A stretch of DNA of 64,000 bases from Sipunculus nudus (Eukaryota; Annelida; Sipuncula; Golfingiida; Sipunculidae), in the NCBI GenBank assembly GCA_026874595.1, contig CM049308.1, forward strand, positions 92,075,624 through 92,139,623, read 5' to 3'. This document shows positions 26,230 through 38,580 of this stretch, piece by piece; within the stretch, counting starts at the first letter, position 1; each line of letters starts with the position of its first letter. The notes under the pieces were generated by a model. The model was not told the origin of the DNA. It was given only the letters and a program-made list of their open reading frames with translations, and did not search any database. The position numbers and the translations under genes were made by a program.

Positions 26230-26395
26230 TTCTTTGTTTAAGTGCTGATTATAGAAAAACACTTAGAAGCTTATATCTCAGGAACCATTGTGTGGTTTTT
26301 CACAAAACTTACTATGGCTATTGGGACTGATTGTCTTTACGTGCTGCACAATTTTAGGGGCGCTACCTTCAATTTCTTATTTTTTAGCTCAGCTG
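26230..26395 (+). repeat. family C repeat, second segment
   Basis: Continues the C unit interrupted at 23834: 'gctgattatagaaaaacact', 'cttatatctcaggaaccatt', 'gggactgattgtcttta', then 'aatttcttatttttt', where element B5 is inserted. Confidence 0.65.
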
Positions 26396-28502
26396 ACTTT
26401 CAGTCATGCTGGGCTATAGCGATGGGTCTTTGTCCGTCGTCCTTCCGTCTGTCCGTCCGGCCGGGGTGTGTTATGGGGTGTGTTTGCACCCCCCAGAAAT
26501 AACTCTTTGAGACAAAATTTTCATTCCAAACCTTCCATCTTTCACATACAGCTCACCTACCAACAGGGGAAGAACCATAATTTTTTTGAGGTCAAAAGGT
26601 CAAAGGTCAAGGTCACAGGAGCCTCTTCTTTGAAAAGCCTGTGGATGCATTTTAAGCCAACCCTTTCATCCCAATTCTTTGATCTTTCACATATAGCTCA
26701 CCTACTAAGTTGGAGAAGAATCCTATGGAGTCTTTTTCAGGCAAACTTTTCAATCTGTACCTTCCATCTGTCATATATGGCTTACCTACCAATAAGGGAA
26801 GAAACCTATTGATGTTGAGGTCAAAAAGTCAAAGGTCAAGGTCACAATATTTAATTGTTCTAAATGCTTGTGAGCATATTTCAAGTGTAACTGTTCAACC
26901 CAAACCTTCAGTCTTTCACATATGCCACATCTATGCATCACTCAGTTTGACTCAAACTTCATATTTATGGGTCTTTTTGCTTGAATAAATAACTTATTGA
27001 TTTTGGGGTCAGCTGGTCAGCAGGTTAAAGGTTGCAGGTCAAAGTTATTCACCCATTGGTTGCCAAGTAATTACACCAGATTTAAGTGGTTAGTAGTTAC
27101 CCATCATTTAGAAAGAATCCAGTTGATATATGGGCAAAAGGCCAAGGTCCTAGGTCAGGGATGTTCACAATTACTTATTTTATAGACCATCTCTATTTTT
27201 CTTGTATATATAACCATCCCACTCCAGCTGGTACATCTCCCTGTGTGGCTGTAATTGTGAGTGACACTGGTGACATATGACTCCCTTTTGTATCAGCCTA
27301 TTAAGTGATAAGGCTCAGTGATAAGTACCTCGTTACTTCATAACAAAAACACTGTTGTCAGAATGCTTCAGCCAGGCATTAAGACTATGAGAGTATAGTA
27401 TTAAGGTTTAGCTACTGATTTATAAGATGATGGGAACATTTTGCAGTTTATTTTATGGAATCCTAGCAATTAACTTAGTTTTCTAGATATCTGAATATTT
27501 TAATATATATCACCACATATAAAAGCAAGTGTTTGTTCTCATAATATGTGGATGTGTACCTTGATTTAGGATGGCTTTTTGTTTTATTTCAAGACTCTTA
27601 GTCATGCTTTCTGCATTTCTTTTCTTTCAGGTTTGGCAGTTTACCTACCCTGCTGACCCCATTGAAAAGCAGAGTGATAATAAAATATATTGGACTTACA
27701 CTTTTTACAATTGCATATCTATAAATCTGATATGAGGGCCTGGACATGCCTTCTGAATTATTTTGGGCATCCATTACTGGATAATTTGCCCCAAGTTTGG
27801 TCTCTTATTGGAGAATGTGGGATATCAAATGTCATACTTGTCAGAAATCCATTATGTCTGCCAGTTAGCCACCTTAGAAATTCTTTCTTCAGTGCAGTTT
27901 CAGTAATTTTTCTTTAATGTTTGGTCCGATTTAGAGAATGTTTGTTGTCTGATTTCAGACTTGTCAGAAGTCCAATATGGACACCAGGCAACCATCTTTT
28001 AATTCCTTTTGATCATTTTATCTCAAGAACAGTTAAAGTGAATGCAGTTGGATGTATATTTATGTAATCTTGTAAAGGATTGTGTCAAATATTTCTGAAT
28101 AAATATTACCATCATTTATAAAAGTGCAGTACAGTTGGCTTGTATTGAATAAAAATTCCGACAGAAGCACCTGTTTCTCAATAATTCTTGCATGTATTTC
28201 CTTGATTTTTGCTATATATTTTGATCTTATATTTGCCCTTTGTGGTGTTCCTTTTGAGACTGACAGGTTTCAAGCAAGCTGTTGGAATAGTTCCTGATAG
28301 CTTAACAATCATGCATTTTCCTCAGACCATCAATTCACTGTGTTTTAACCAGACATAGGTGATATATATTTCTGTTGTCATAGAAAATTTTCAACAAATT
28401 GGCAAATTGGTTCTTCAAAATTTGACTGGAAGTTGTGAATCTCAGTCCATGATGTCACAGGTCATGCTTGGCAGCTGAGCGTCATGACCCATGGGTCACT
28501 TG
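26396..28502 (+). mobile_element. family B element, copy B5 (2.1 kb), inserted in repeat C
   Basis: Left end AGCTCAGCTGACT at 26396 with a decayed second arm, then 'tccttccgtctgtccgtccg'. The right end is CAGCTGAGCGTCATGACCC..GGGTCACTTG at 28471-28502, given here with the middle AT omitted. The interior (26490-27260) holds tandem units with 'ggtcaaaggtcaaggtcac', including a perfect AGGTCA-A-AGGTCA at 26597-26609 directly followed by another AGGTCA. Similar units form repeat H at 31.8 kb. Non-coding. Confidence 0.7.
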
Positions 28503-28750
28503 TTAATGAATTGTTATCAGATTTTTCAATTTTGGCCTTTTGTGCAGGATATCTCCAAAGGTATTCAACACAGGAACTTCATTTCTTCAGTGCTGTTGAA
28601 TATTTACAAAATCTTGGTCAAGTTCAAAGATGGGTGATCTTAACCTACTTTTCAAGGTCATAGAGCTAAGAATAGAAAAAAACTTAGGAGCTTATTTCTC
28701 AGGAAGCATTTGGTGGATTGTTATGAAACATGGAACATACCTCTCCAATG
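28503..28750 (+). repeat. family C repeat, third segment
   Basis: Resumes the C unit after B5: 'aattttggccttttgtgcag', 'gatatctccaaagg', 'cttggtcaagttcaaagatg' and 'taggagcttatttctcagga'. It aligns in order with the unit at 23401-23834. Confidence 0.6.
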
Positions 28751-28915
28751 TAAAATTATAACTGATTATCAGCTTTTGCTAATATTCTAGTTTCACAGTG
28801 CAATGCTTACAGAAACTAGCTTATTTTTTGGTCTGTTGGAGCATAATGACCCGTTATGGATTGAGTTTGCATTTTGTCCTGGTTGATCTACTTTTGACCA
28901 TATGAAAGCTACCCT
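28751..28915 (+). repeat. family A unit, decayed
   Basis: Carries 'agcataatgacccgttatgg', 'ttgagtttgcattttgtcct' and 'ggttgatctacttttgacca', matching the tandem units of A1 and A2. No hairpin or CTAG end is present. Confidence 0.5.
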
Positions 28916-29410
28916 CATTTTTGGTTGACCTCTGACCTTTCCTCTCTGCCTAGCGTCCATTTGTGCGTCTGTTTCCACACATAAACCCACATATCTCGGG
29001 AACTGTTTGACCGATCAGGCTAAAAACTGTACAAATGTGAAGCTTAATAACATACACTAAAATAGGTGGGCCACCTGCAACAGTTTTTGCACAGCGTTCA
29101 TCTGTTCATCTGCCTTGGGATAAAATCACTCATATATCAGAAGTGGTTTGACTTATCCACCTGAAATTTTGCAGGTTTAGGTTTATACATCCTGAACAGC
29201 TTCCTCGATTTTATGACAGGTGGCGCCACCTACATTCACATTTACTCTGCAGACATCCAAGCTCATATCTTGGGAACTGTTTGACCGATTGGGCCATCCA
29301 TGCTAATATGAACACACCCTACTCTATTCCCCTTGCCACTTAATCCATGCCTCACTTCACCCGTCTCACTCTGATTTCTGCGGATACACATAGTGACTTG
29401 TCTGAAACTT
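28916..29410 (+). mobile_element. family D element, copy D1, short and truncated
   Basis: Begins with 'ttgacctctgacctttcctc' and 'tttgtgcgtctgtttccaca', as in the 5' region of D3 read on its own strand. It then has about one and a half core units, with GGTGGCGCCACC at 29220, and a subterminal GCGGATACACATAGTGACTTG near 29380-29400. The hairpin and CTAG end seen in D2 and D3 are missing. The core here is much shorter than in D2 and D3. Confidence 0.55.
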
Positions 29411-29554
29411 GCAGGTCTGAAATGTCCATTTTGCGGAAATCATAATGACCAAGGTAGATATGCAGGACATAAGAGGATCAATATTAAATATAAAAAATAA
29501 ACCTCCATTCATACTCCCAAACTTTGCACAGGTTCGCATTAGGCCTGTAGGCCT

Positions 29555-30018
29555 TTTTAGTGTTAACAAGATAGCTTACCGGGGCTTTGATGGATTATCA
29601 CAAAACTCACCATAACAACTTACCAACAGATTATTTGGCCTGAGTTTGATTATGGGTAACATCCACACATATTTAATAAGGTCATGGGTCGCTTGGCCAC
29701 TTTGTTGTGATGCCACGATAACTTATAAAGAATATGAAGGAATTTGATAAATCTCATCAGAAATGTTAATAAATTATCTGGCCTAAATTTGATTTCCAGC
29801 AAAATCCGTGCATATTTTTGAGGTCAGAGGTCACTCCATTTTGTAGGCACTTTGGTGACTTAACAAAAATCCTGTGGATTTTCATGAAACTCATTTTACA
29901 TTTTTACCAATAGAGTTCTCACCTTAATTACCTTCTCATCAAAATTCACACATATTTATTGAGGTCAGAGGTCACCAGGTACACAATGGACGTATTATGC
30001 AAGCTTGCGGTGCTCTTG
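29555..30018 (+). mobile_element. family G element, copy G2, 5' truncated
   Basis: About three units with 'caaaactcaccataac' and 'gaggtcagaggtcac'. Perfect AGGTCA-G-AGGTCA repeats lie at 29821-29833 and 29962-29974. The right end has GGACGTATTATG (29988-29999), a copy of the left hairpin arm of G1, then the perfect palindrome GCAAGCTTGC (29999-30008), then GCTCTTG. No left hairpin is present. Confidence 0.55.
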
Positions 30019-30224
30019 TTAGCATGATGTACAAGTCAGACTGAATTAACTTAGTCAAAATGTTAGGTATCATTTTATACAGCGGGTTTCATGGGTATAT
30101 AGAAGGTACATTAAATAATCAATTAATAGTCAATCATCTTTCTTTGAATCATAGAACAGATGATTTTACAACCAATTCCTATCACTAAATGTTAGTTCAT
30201 CTTTATTCTTGTAGTAGAGACATA

Positions 30225-30345
30225 GCCTGCATACTGGAAAATGACATAGCCTTCCTACTGGAAATTGACATACCTGCATACTGGAAATTGACATACCTGC
30301 TTACTAGAAGTTGACATAGCCTAAGCCTGCATACTGGAAATTAAT
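30225..30345. repeat. minisatellite, about 25-bp unit, five imperfect copies
   Basis: Copies of 'gacatagcctgcatactgga' with 'aatt' or 'aaat' linkers. The unit length varies, and one copy has an added 'ctaag'. Confidence 0.75.
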
Positions 30346-31796
30346 GGGGCCATTCAAACAAATGTTGAAATCTTATCAATTAATGATTGCAAAACCTCAG
30401 AGAAGTATCATTATGAATATATCTCATGATACTTTCGCAACTGTTAGAGCCTTGAGTTGCTGTTAATGGACACATCAGTTGGTAGAAGTGTTTGTGTAAA
30501 TTCCTTCAGGGAGAGCTGAAACTTAAGCGGTTAAGTTTTGTAGCCCAAACATAAACACATTTTGCTGTAGGGTTTTATATGATACTCTGATGATTTCTAA
30601 GATGTAAATAATCTCTCAGTGTAGTTTTATATTGATTTTCAGATCTCATTTACTAATGGATTTCTACATCAAAACCACCTCTTTCCTCCTGATAAAAAAA
30701 TATGATGGGATATGTTTGGGTTTCTTTACACATTACACAACTCCGTATGATACCTTTGAAATATTATGGTCAAATTACCTGATTTTGATATGATTCTCAT
30801 AGGCATTTATAAAAGTTATGCTGTGTAAAAAGTTACACTTACATAGGTCAGGGTAAAAGGTTTTTTTTAAATGTTGATAGTCCTATTCTCCATGGTAACC
30901 ATACCTTTACCTAAAAAATATGATAGCTATATTTAAGTCAAAATCATTGGTTTATATGTACATCTCAAAATAAAGGTCATATATTGATGAGTATAAGTCA
31001 GTCTAATCAATGTCCTGATATCTACTTCAGAATATTCTGTGCTACAAATTAAAATGACTTGCATTCACAGATTTCCATCTTTATAAAAAGTTATGAGTCA
31101 CATCTTCTGAAGGTCAGTTTTGACCATTAAAAATGTTTGTAATAAACGTTTCCAAAGGGTCAGCTGAACACTTACTTGGAGAAACTTAAGATAAAGAACA
31201 AGATGTGACATTATATAAGAGTCTTTGTACGTGAATATAAGCTTTGTTTCCAAGAACAAATCCCTCAAGGACACAAGGATCCTTTTATGGGTTGCTGACA
31301 TTTTGGAAAATAAATAAATAATGGGTTTTATTGAGTTACAGTGGCCCTCTATCATGCTATCATTACTTGGTTCATCCTTCATGAATTCTGAATGTGCACT
31401 GGTCTGTGAACCCATAAGAATAAGGTTGAGTGAATTGCAACATTCTGTTAGACATACTGTGTTAAATTTTACATAAATCTTAACTTTTAAAATAGGATTT
31501 GGTGAAGATATGCACCATGAAAAGTGTTTAATCATTTTACTTTTTCAAAAAGTACACTGTTTTCAGATCATTTGACATGCTGAATTTAAAACTACACTGC
31601 TCTTGTCAACCTGTGGTGTCTTACTTCATTATAGTGTCACCTCCACCAAGAAGCAGGGTTACCATATTTTTTACCACCACTGGTTGGTTTGTTTGTTCAT
31701 ATGTGAGTTATACCAGCTTTTTTGATTTGGCAATCTACAGACTGTGGTGCTTCGAATGACACTACAAACAGCTTTCCACATATTTAGGGCCTGCTT
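30346..31796. other. FUT8 intron 1, no feature seen
   Basis: No gene is supported. A minus-strand open frame at 31098-31535 (145 codons) is the longest non-repeat frame in the intron but shows no recognisable motif. Confidence 0.45.
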
Positions 31797-32610
31797 GAAA
31801 AGTTGGTGCCCTATAGGAATCACCCTGTCCATCTGTCTGTCCATCCACAAATCGACAAAAAAGCAAGAACCATATTGATTTTGGAGTCAAAGGTCAAGGT
31901 GACAGGACCCACATCTTTGAAAGTTTGTGAGTGAATTTAAGCCAACATTTTCATCCCAGATCTTACATCTTGCACATATTGGACACCTTTGATTGGGTAG
32001 ATGTCTATTGATTTTGGGGTCACAGGGTCAAAGGTTACAGTCACAGGAGCCAGCTGTCCACAAATTAATTTCCAGGTGATAACTCAAGTTCTGATTTAGA
32101 TATATCTTTCAAACTTATATGTGGCCCACAACTAAAGCAAGGGCCCTATAGATTTTTGGGGTCAGAAGTCAAGGTCACAGCACCCAAATCATTACAAAGA
32201 GTGTGGATTCATTTTTAGCAACTTTTCATCCCTAACCCTCCATCTTGCACATATAGCTCAACTGACAATAGGGGCAGGTTCCTAGCCATTTTTGGGTTCC
32301 TAGGTAAAAGGTCAAGGACACAGGGGCCATCTGTCTTCAAATTTGTTTATGGATGGTAACTCTAGTTGGGATTGACACATGAATTTCAAACTTGACTTAT
32401 ATATTGCTAATCGCTAAAGCATGAACCCACTAGATTCTTGGGTCATGAGGTCACAGGTGAAGGTCACAGGAACCACATTTTTTAAGAGATTATGGAGGCA
32501 TTATAAATCTTTCATCCGTAATCTTTCACTTTGTGGTTACCTAACAGTAGGGGAATAACCATATTGCTTTCAGCATCACAAGTTAAAAGGTGAGAGTCAC
32601 AGGACCATCT
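31797..32610 (+). repeat. family H repeat with AGGTCA-rich units
   Basis: Opens with a possible hairpin GGTG..CCTATAGG..CACC (31805-31824), then 'ctgtccatctgtctgtccat'. About three units of roughly 265 bp follow, each with 'ttttggggtca', 'aggtcaaggtcacag' and 'catcttgcacatat'. They are related to the inner units of B5. No right terminus is recognised. Confidence 0.5.
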
Positions 32611-34079
32611 TATTGATTTATATATTAAACAGGCTTACAGTTTAATACACCAGATGTAATGATGCCTCTATTGCTTCACCTTCCTACATGACCGTCACTG
32701 ATTCAAACCTTAACATCTTGGTTCCGATGTTTAAATATTGTTTTGGGTCTGTTCCCTCTGTCTCTGCATGTAATCAGATCTTTTGCTATATTTTTTTTTC
32801 AAGCATCACTCAGCCTGCACTAGAAGTACATGGGCCTTTTGTGTAGCCCTTCCTGACCTGTCATATACTATTTTTATGTAAAACCTCCACCTACAAATCA
32901 TCTTCTCCCTTTGAGCATATAAACTTGCAATTAGGTTCTATTTGCTTAATGTTTGACTAAAATTTTAACTTTCATATGATTAGGGGCCAAAAATACGAAG
33001 CATAAATGAGCTATAACAAAAAGGATTAGATCCGGCCCATTTACTTTCATCATCATTGATAAAGGGATCAGTCTGGAACTGAGGATCACGAGAGCCATTC
33101 TCAAATGTATAATCCTCCCTCACTGAGGTCAGGGTGCATGAGTGACAGAAAATCATCTGTGGCGTCATTTATCATGTAAAAAGAGGCATTACGTGGATTG
33201 GCATGAGCTCAATAGGATGTGTAGTGAGCTCTTGTTTCTTGGTAGTGGCTTGCAGATATTACAGTACCTTCCTAAATCTCATATTTCTGCATGGGCATTT
33301 CAGTATCGGACAAGTCACAGGCATTCGGGGTGTGACTGATGAAAAATGCCAAATGTACCTTAGATGGAGGGCTTGTCAGGGTGACCCTAATTTCTATAAA
33401 TGATGGACTGGTCCAGTGGATTGAAATTGTTTTCCATTTTTCACCAGGACAGTATGTTTACCCTTGCACCCACGCCTTTGTATAGAAGATCTGCCAATAT
33501 TTGCAGCTGGGAGCTTGGGAACCGTCTATTTCTGATATTGTTTGCTTATATTACTCCAGCTACTATATAGCTGTTATATCATGACTCTCAATAAATTTGT
33601 ATTTTGTCAGATTAAGCCCAGCAGAGTGATTACACCAGAGATGGTGTTATATTGAGAAGTACATTAATTAATATTCCATCTTTTTTCCTGAACACTGGTT
33701 AATACCTTAACTTCAGTCTAACATGGTAAAATATTCATTTTCACAAATATATATTGAAATATGAATGGCTAATCTTATTTGTATAACAGAAGTGATTTTT
33801 CTCTACTTTCAAAAAAGCCATTGTGTTTCACTTAATATCATAACTGACTCCTAATTTTTCAAAAGAAAATATAGAATCTTTTTCAAGAGAACATGCAGAA
33901 ATCTATAGTCTGTTTCACCATCTGAAGTCCATGGAAATTTCATGACTGTTCTTTTAAACTAAATTTTTAACATTCCATTGTCATTCAACTTATCTTATGC
34001 CATGCCTGAAAAATATGCTTCCTGTTGTATCAGGAAAACAGTATCCAGAAACTTATATTTAATGCATGTTCATTAGTAC
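32611..34079. other. FUT8 intron 1, no feature seen
   Basis: No gene or clear repeat. Short open frames at 33142-33403 and its reverse are unsupported. Confidence 0.5.
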
Positions 34080-35763
34080 CAATACTGGTGGCGCCACCTG
34101 CAGCCATATTTGCACAGCATCCGTCTGTTTGTCTGCCATGGGATAAAATTACTCATAACCGGCAGTGGTTTAACATACCTGCCTAAAATTTTGCAGGTTT
34201 ATACATCCTGGACAGCTCTGTTAATTTTATGACAGATGGTGCCACCCACATTCTAGGTTATGCTGCAGACATCCAAGCTAATATCTGAGGAACCGTTTGA
34301 CTGATTGGGCCAAAATTTTGCATGTGTATAGGTCTCACATAGCTCTTTATCATACGCAAAACTGGTGGCGCCACCTGCAGCCAATTTTGCACAGCATCCA
34401 TCTGTTTGTCTGCCATGGGATAAATTACTCATATCTAGGCAGTGGTTTGACATACCTGCCTAAAATTTTGCAGGTTTATACATCCTGGACAGCTTTCTTG
34501 ATTTTATGACAGGTGGCGCCACACACATTCACTTTTATGCTGCAGACATCCAAGCTTATATATCGGGAACCATTTGACTGATTGGGACAAAATTTTGCAT
34601 GTGTATAGATCTTACATAGCACTTCATCATAGGCAAAACTGGTGGCGCCATCTGCGACCACTTATGCACAGCGTCCATCTGTTCATCTGCCATGGGATAA
34701 AATCACTCATCTCAGCAGTGGTTTGACTTATCCACCTGAAATTTTGCAGGTTTATACATCCTGGACAGCTTTCTCGATTTTATGACAGGTGGCACCACCT
34801 ACATTCACATTTACGCTGCAGACATCCAACCTAATATTTAAGGAACCAATCGACCGATTGGGCCAAAATTTTGCATGTGTATAGATCTCACATAGCTCTT
34901 TATCATACACCTGCAGCCATATTTGCACAGCATCCGTCTGTTTGTCTGCCATGGGATAAAATTACTCATAACCGGCAGTGGTTTAACATGCCTGCCTAAA
35001 ATTTTGCAGGTTTATACATCCTGGACAGCTCTGTTAATTTTATGACAGATGGTGCCACCTACATTCTAGTTTATGCTGCAGACATCCAAGCTAATATCTG
35101 AGGAACCATTTGACTGATTTGGCCAAAATTGTGCATGTGTATAGGTCTCACATAGCTCTTTATCATACACAAAACTGGTGGCGCCACCTGCAGCCAATTT
35201 TGCACAGCATCCGTCTGTTTGTCTGCCATGGGATAAAATTACTCATATCTAGGCAGTGGTTTGACATACCTGCCTAAAATTTTGCAGGTTTATACATCCT
35301 GGACAGCTTTGTTGATTTTATGACAGGTGGCGCCACCTACATTCTAGTTTACGCTGCAGACATCCAAGCTCATATCTCAGGAACCATTTGACCGATTGGG
35401 CCAAAATTTTGCATGTGTATAGATCTTGCATAGCTCTTAATCATATACAAAACTGGTAGCGCCACCTGCAACTATTTTTGCACAGCATCCATCTGTTTGT
35501 CTGCCACGGGCTAAAATCACTCATATACATGTAGTGGTTTGACTTATCTGCCTTAAATTTTGCATATGGATACAACTTGGACAGCTTTCTGGATTTTATG
35601 ATGGTAGGTGGGGCAACCTACATGCACATTTTGGCTGCAGACATCCATGCTAATATGCAACACTTCACTCTGTTTCCCCTTGGCACTCAATCCATGCGTC
35701 ACTTCACCCGTTCCACTCTGAATTTGGATACACATAGTCGCTTGTCGACTACCCATATTCTAG
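34080..35763 (+). mobile_element. family D element, copy D2, expanded core array
   Basis: About six tandem core units of 267-285 bp start near 34085, 34370, 34639, 34909, 35176 and 35454. Each has the GGTGGCGCCACC-type palindrome, 'tgccatgggataaaat', 'aaattttgcaggtttataca' and 'catgtgtatagatct'. The 3' end has GGATACACATAGTCGCTTG, a decayed GAATAC..GTATTC hairpin and CTAG (35760-35763) followed by T. The 5' end is missing. It lies in the orientation opposite to D3. Confidence 0.7.
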
Positions 35764-38489
35764 TTATTAATGCATTGAAACCGCCTCCCGATGTGGTTCA
35801 CTGATGTGGATTGAATTATGAATAGATATTGGTGAAGTGTGAACAAAATGTGGAGGAAGTAAAAGGGTATTGGATGTTTTATTCAGTGAATATGGATGAA
35901 GTGTGAACACATGCAGCTTATTTTAGATCCAAGTGACAAGGAGAGCTACAGAATTTACTGGAAACTCAAACAGAGCAATGTGGAAACTGTCATGTGTTAA
36001 ACATATGATGTCTTGTATGCAGTCTGTGATTGCAGTTGTCTTGTATTTTTTAAGGTTTAACTGTTTTCAGAAAAGTAGTTTTAACAGAAACAAATGAGAG
36101 GTGACAACTGTAAGAGTTATATTTTGCTATAATTTGGATTCTTCCTTTTTTTAGAATCACATTTTGATTCCAGATTTTATTTTATTTTAGTATTTGTCTT
36201 ATTTAGTTTAAATCATATTCTAAGAAGGATGGTCAATTGATTCCAAAATATTCATATTGGAGACAGAAGTTTCCTTTGTATTGAAATAGGTTTAAAGTAC
36301 CACTTTGTCATTGCTGAAAATAAATAAATAAACTAAAAGGTTATGGCTGTCAGTGACATTTATGTTAATTCCAGATGTGTTACTAAAAGTAATGGATATT
36401 AATGAATAATTAAAAAAAATAAATGAGATTTAAAAGTAGATTTTGTATTATTTTGACCTGAATAATGCACAAAATAAAAAGAAATCCAAAGAAATGTATG
36501 AGGAAATAAAACTGGAGACCTTTGTGACTATTAGTAGTTCAATCAAATAAGACATTGTGACAGGAGGCTTTAAGAGAAAAAGACACATGGAAATCATATC
36601 TTGAAATTGATTTTATCTTCTGGATGAAGCAATCACCACAATGTAATCAACTTTTTCATCACCAGTCTTACAGAATGAATGAGCATGCCTTTACCCTCTG
36701 TTAGTTTAAATTCCCATTTTAACCAATTAATTTCTGCTTTAACCTCCTAGTCTCCAACAATTTTATATATTTAGAAGTACTGGGATGGTTTTCACACAAT
36801 AAAGCGACAACCTTGGATTATCTTATAAATTTTTTATTAAAACTTATAAATGGTGGTCACAGAGGTCTTTCCTTAAAACAGATGCTATTTGAGCAATGAA
36901 GCTTGGCAAAAATTTGACTCCTAAGAAGGCACATGAATGGCTGACAATTCATTAGTGAAAGGTTGATGATTCATTATTGGTCTGAAGAAACTCAAGGAAC
37001 AGATGAATGAATTAATCAAATTATCTGGGAGTAGGCCATTAGCAGGAATCTGTGATTCATATCGCAGTTTGACTCGAGGCAGAACATTCAATCTTGCTTT
37101 ATTAAAAGCCATACATTTGTAGGGCAGGATGTTGCCTAGGGGCTAGGGCTATGGAATTTGAAGTTGAGGGTTTCTTGTTTAAAATCTGTGATAATTTCTT
37201 AAGCCAAATTTGACATTTTTAATATAGCCATATAGAACTCCTCAGTGATAGTATATTATCAGTAGGTAAACTATGTCACTGCTGGGAAAACTATGAAATG
37301 TTAAAGAATAATCTTTTCAGGAACATGCATGATTTATCTAATACAGCATCTACTCAAAGAGTTCCCCTCCCCTGCTCCTAGCCTGCAATTCCAGTGCCTG
37401 AAACATCATTAATCAACCTTTTTGAACTTCTAGAGATAGTAAAACCTTGACCTTTAATCTGAGTGGTATTATTTGACCTAATAAAATGTTACAAGACGAT
37501 AAAGCTGTCCATAGAAGTGATCCATGTAAAAATTTTTAAGAGATAATGAAGTTATTAGCAAAAAAAATAGTTTTATATTTTTGTCATGACCATGAAAATT
37601 AGGTCACAGTAAAAAATAATTATCAGGTGCAAATTTGTTACTTGTCAGTTGTTTTTAGACAGCTAGCAAAATATGGGCAGCAGAAAAATAAAAGATGAAT
37701 GAATTATATAGATGAATATATAGCAAAAAAAATAAAAGAAAGAAGAAAATTCTTGGCAGTGGTTTTGCTCTCCAGGGGACCTAAGAGAACCCTCCCCCCC
37801 CCCCCCCCCATCAAAACATTAAAAGAAAATCTGGTCCAAATTTTGATATAGAAATAAAATCACCACCCCTGTTTAAGCCTCCCTTCTGTCCCGGGGGGGG
37901 GGGGGGGGGGGCTTAATAAATTATTGTAAGTATACTCATAACTGTAATACTGGTTATTGACAAACTTATAGGATAAATTGGTGTGATGGGTTTTGTATAA
38001 GGGAATTCATGTCTTTAGTTTATTTATGACATTACAAGAAATAAAAGACCACTGTTCCATTGATATATGGAAAATAATTTCAGATTATGTCATATAAAGT
38101 TTCCTTAGAGTCTTCAAAGAAAGCAGATATGCAGAGAGTTGAAAGCCGTCAGTGTATTTTATGAGACACTATCATAATAAACGGTCTGACCTGAGCTGTC
38201 TATTGTATTAATCTTCTTGGGGATACAATATATCTGTCTATCCTTTGTTCATGTATTTTCTAAGATGTTAGCTTATGTGGCTTTAATGTAATAAACCAAG
38301 ATATACTATTCATTGTTGTATAGCAATTAATATGTACAGCCCAAATTATTACTAAGATGAGCAGAGGTTCCTCATTGCTTTGATGGCAATAAGCTGTACA
38401 TCATGGAAGAATAGACTTTGAAAGAAAGGATTGCTATGGTTTTGATTTAATTAACAGAATTGTACCAGATTAAGTTATTTTTATGATAG
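35764..38489. other. FUT8 intron 1, homopolymer tracts only
   Basis: AT-rich, no gene supported. Poly-C near 37793-37810 and poly-G near 37893-37911 form a nearby complementary pair about 100 bp apart. Confidence 0.5.
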
Positions 38490-38580
38490 AAATATTGAGA
38501 TAACATTTGGCCATCTCACAATAATGAGATAATATGTGGCCATCTCACAATAATGAGATAATATGTGGTCATCTCAGAGT
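38490..38580. repeat. minisatellite, about 30-bp unit, three copies
   Basis: Three copies of 'gagataatatgtggccatct' plus 'cacaataat'. The unit is partly self-complementary (GAGAT..ATCTC). Confidence 0.75.

Noticed and set aside
31098-31535. 145-codon open frame, minus strand
   Set aside because: No motif or family resemblance. One long frame is expected by chance in a 64-kb window, and there is no gene context.
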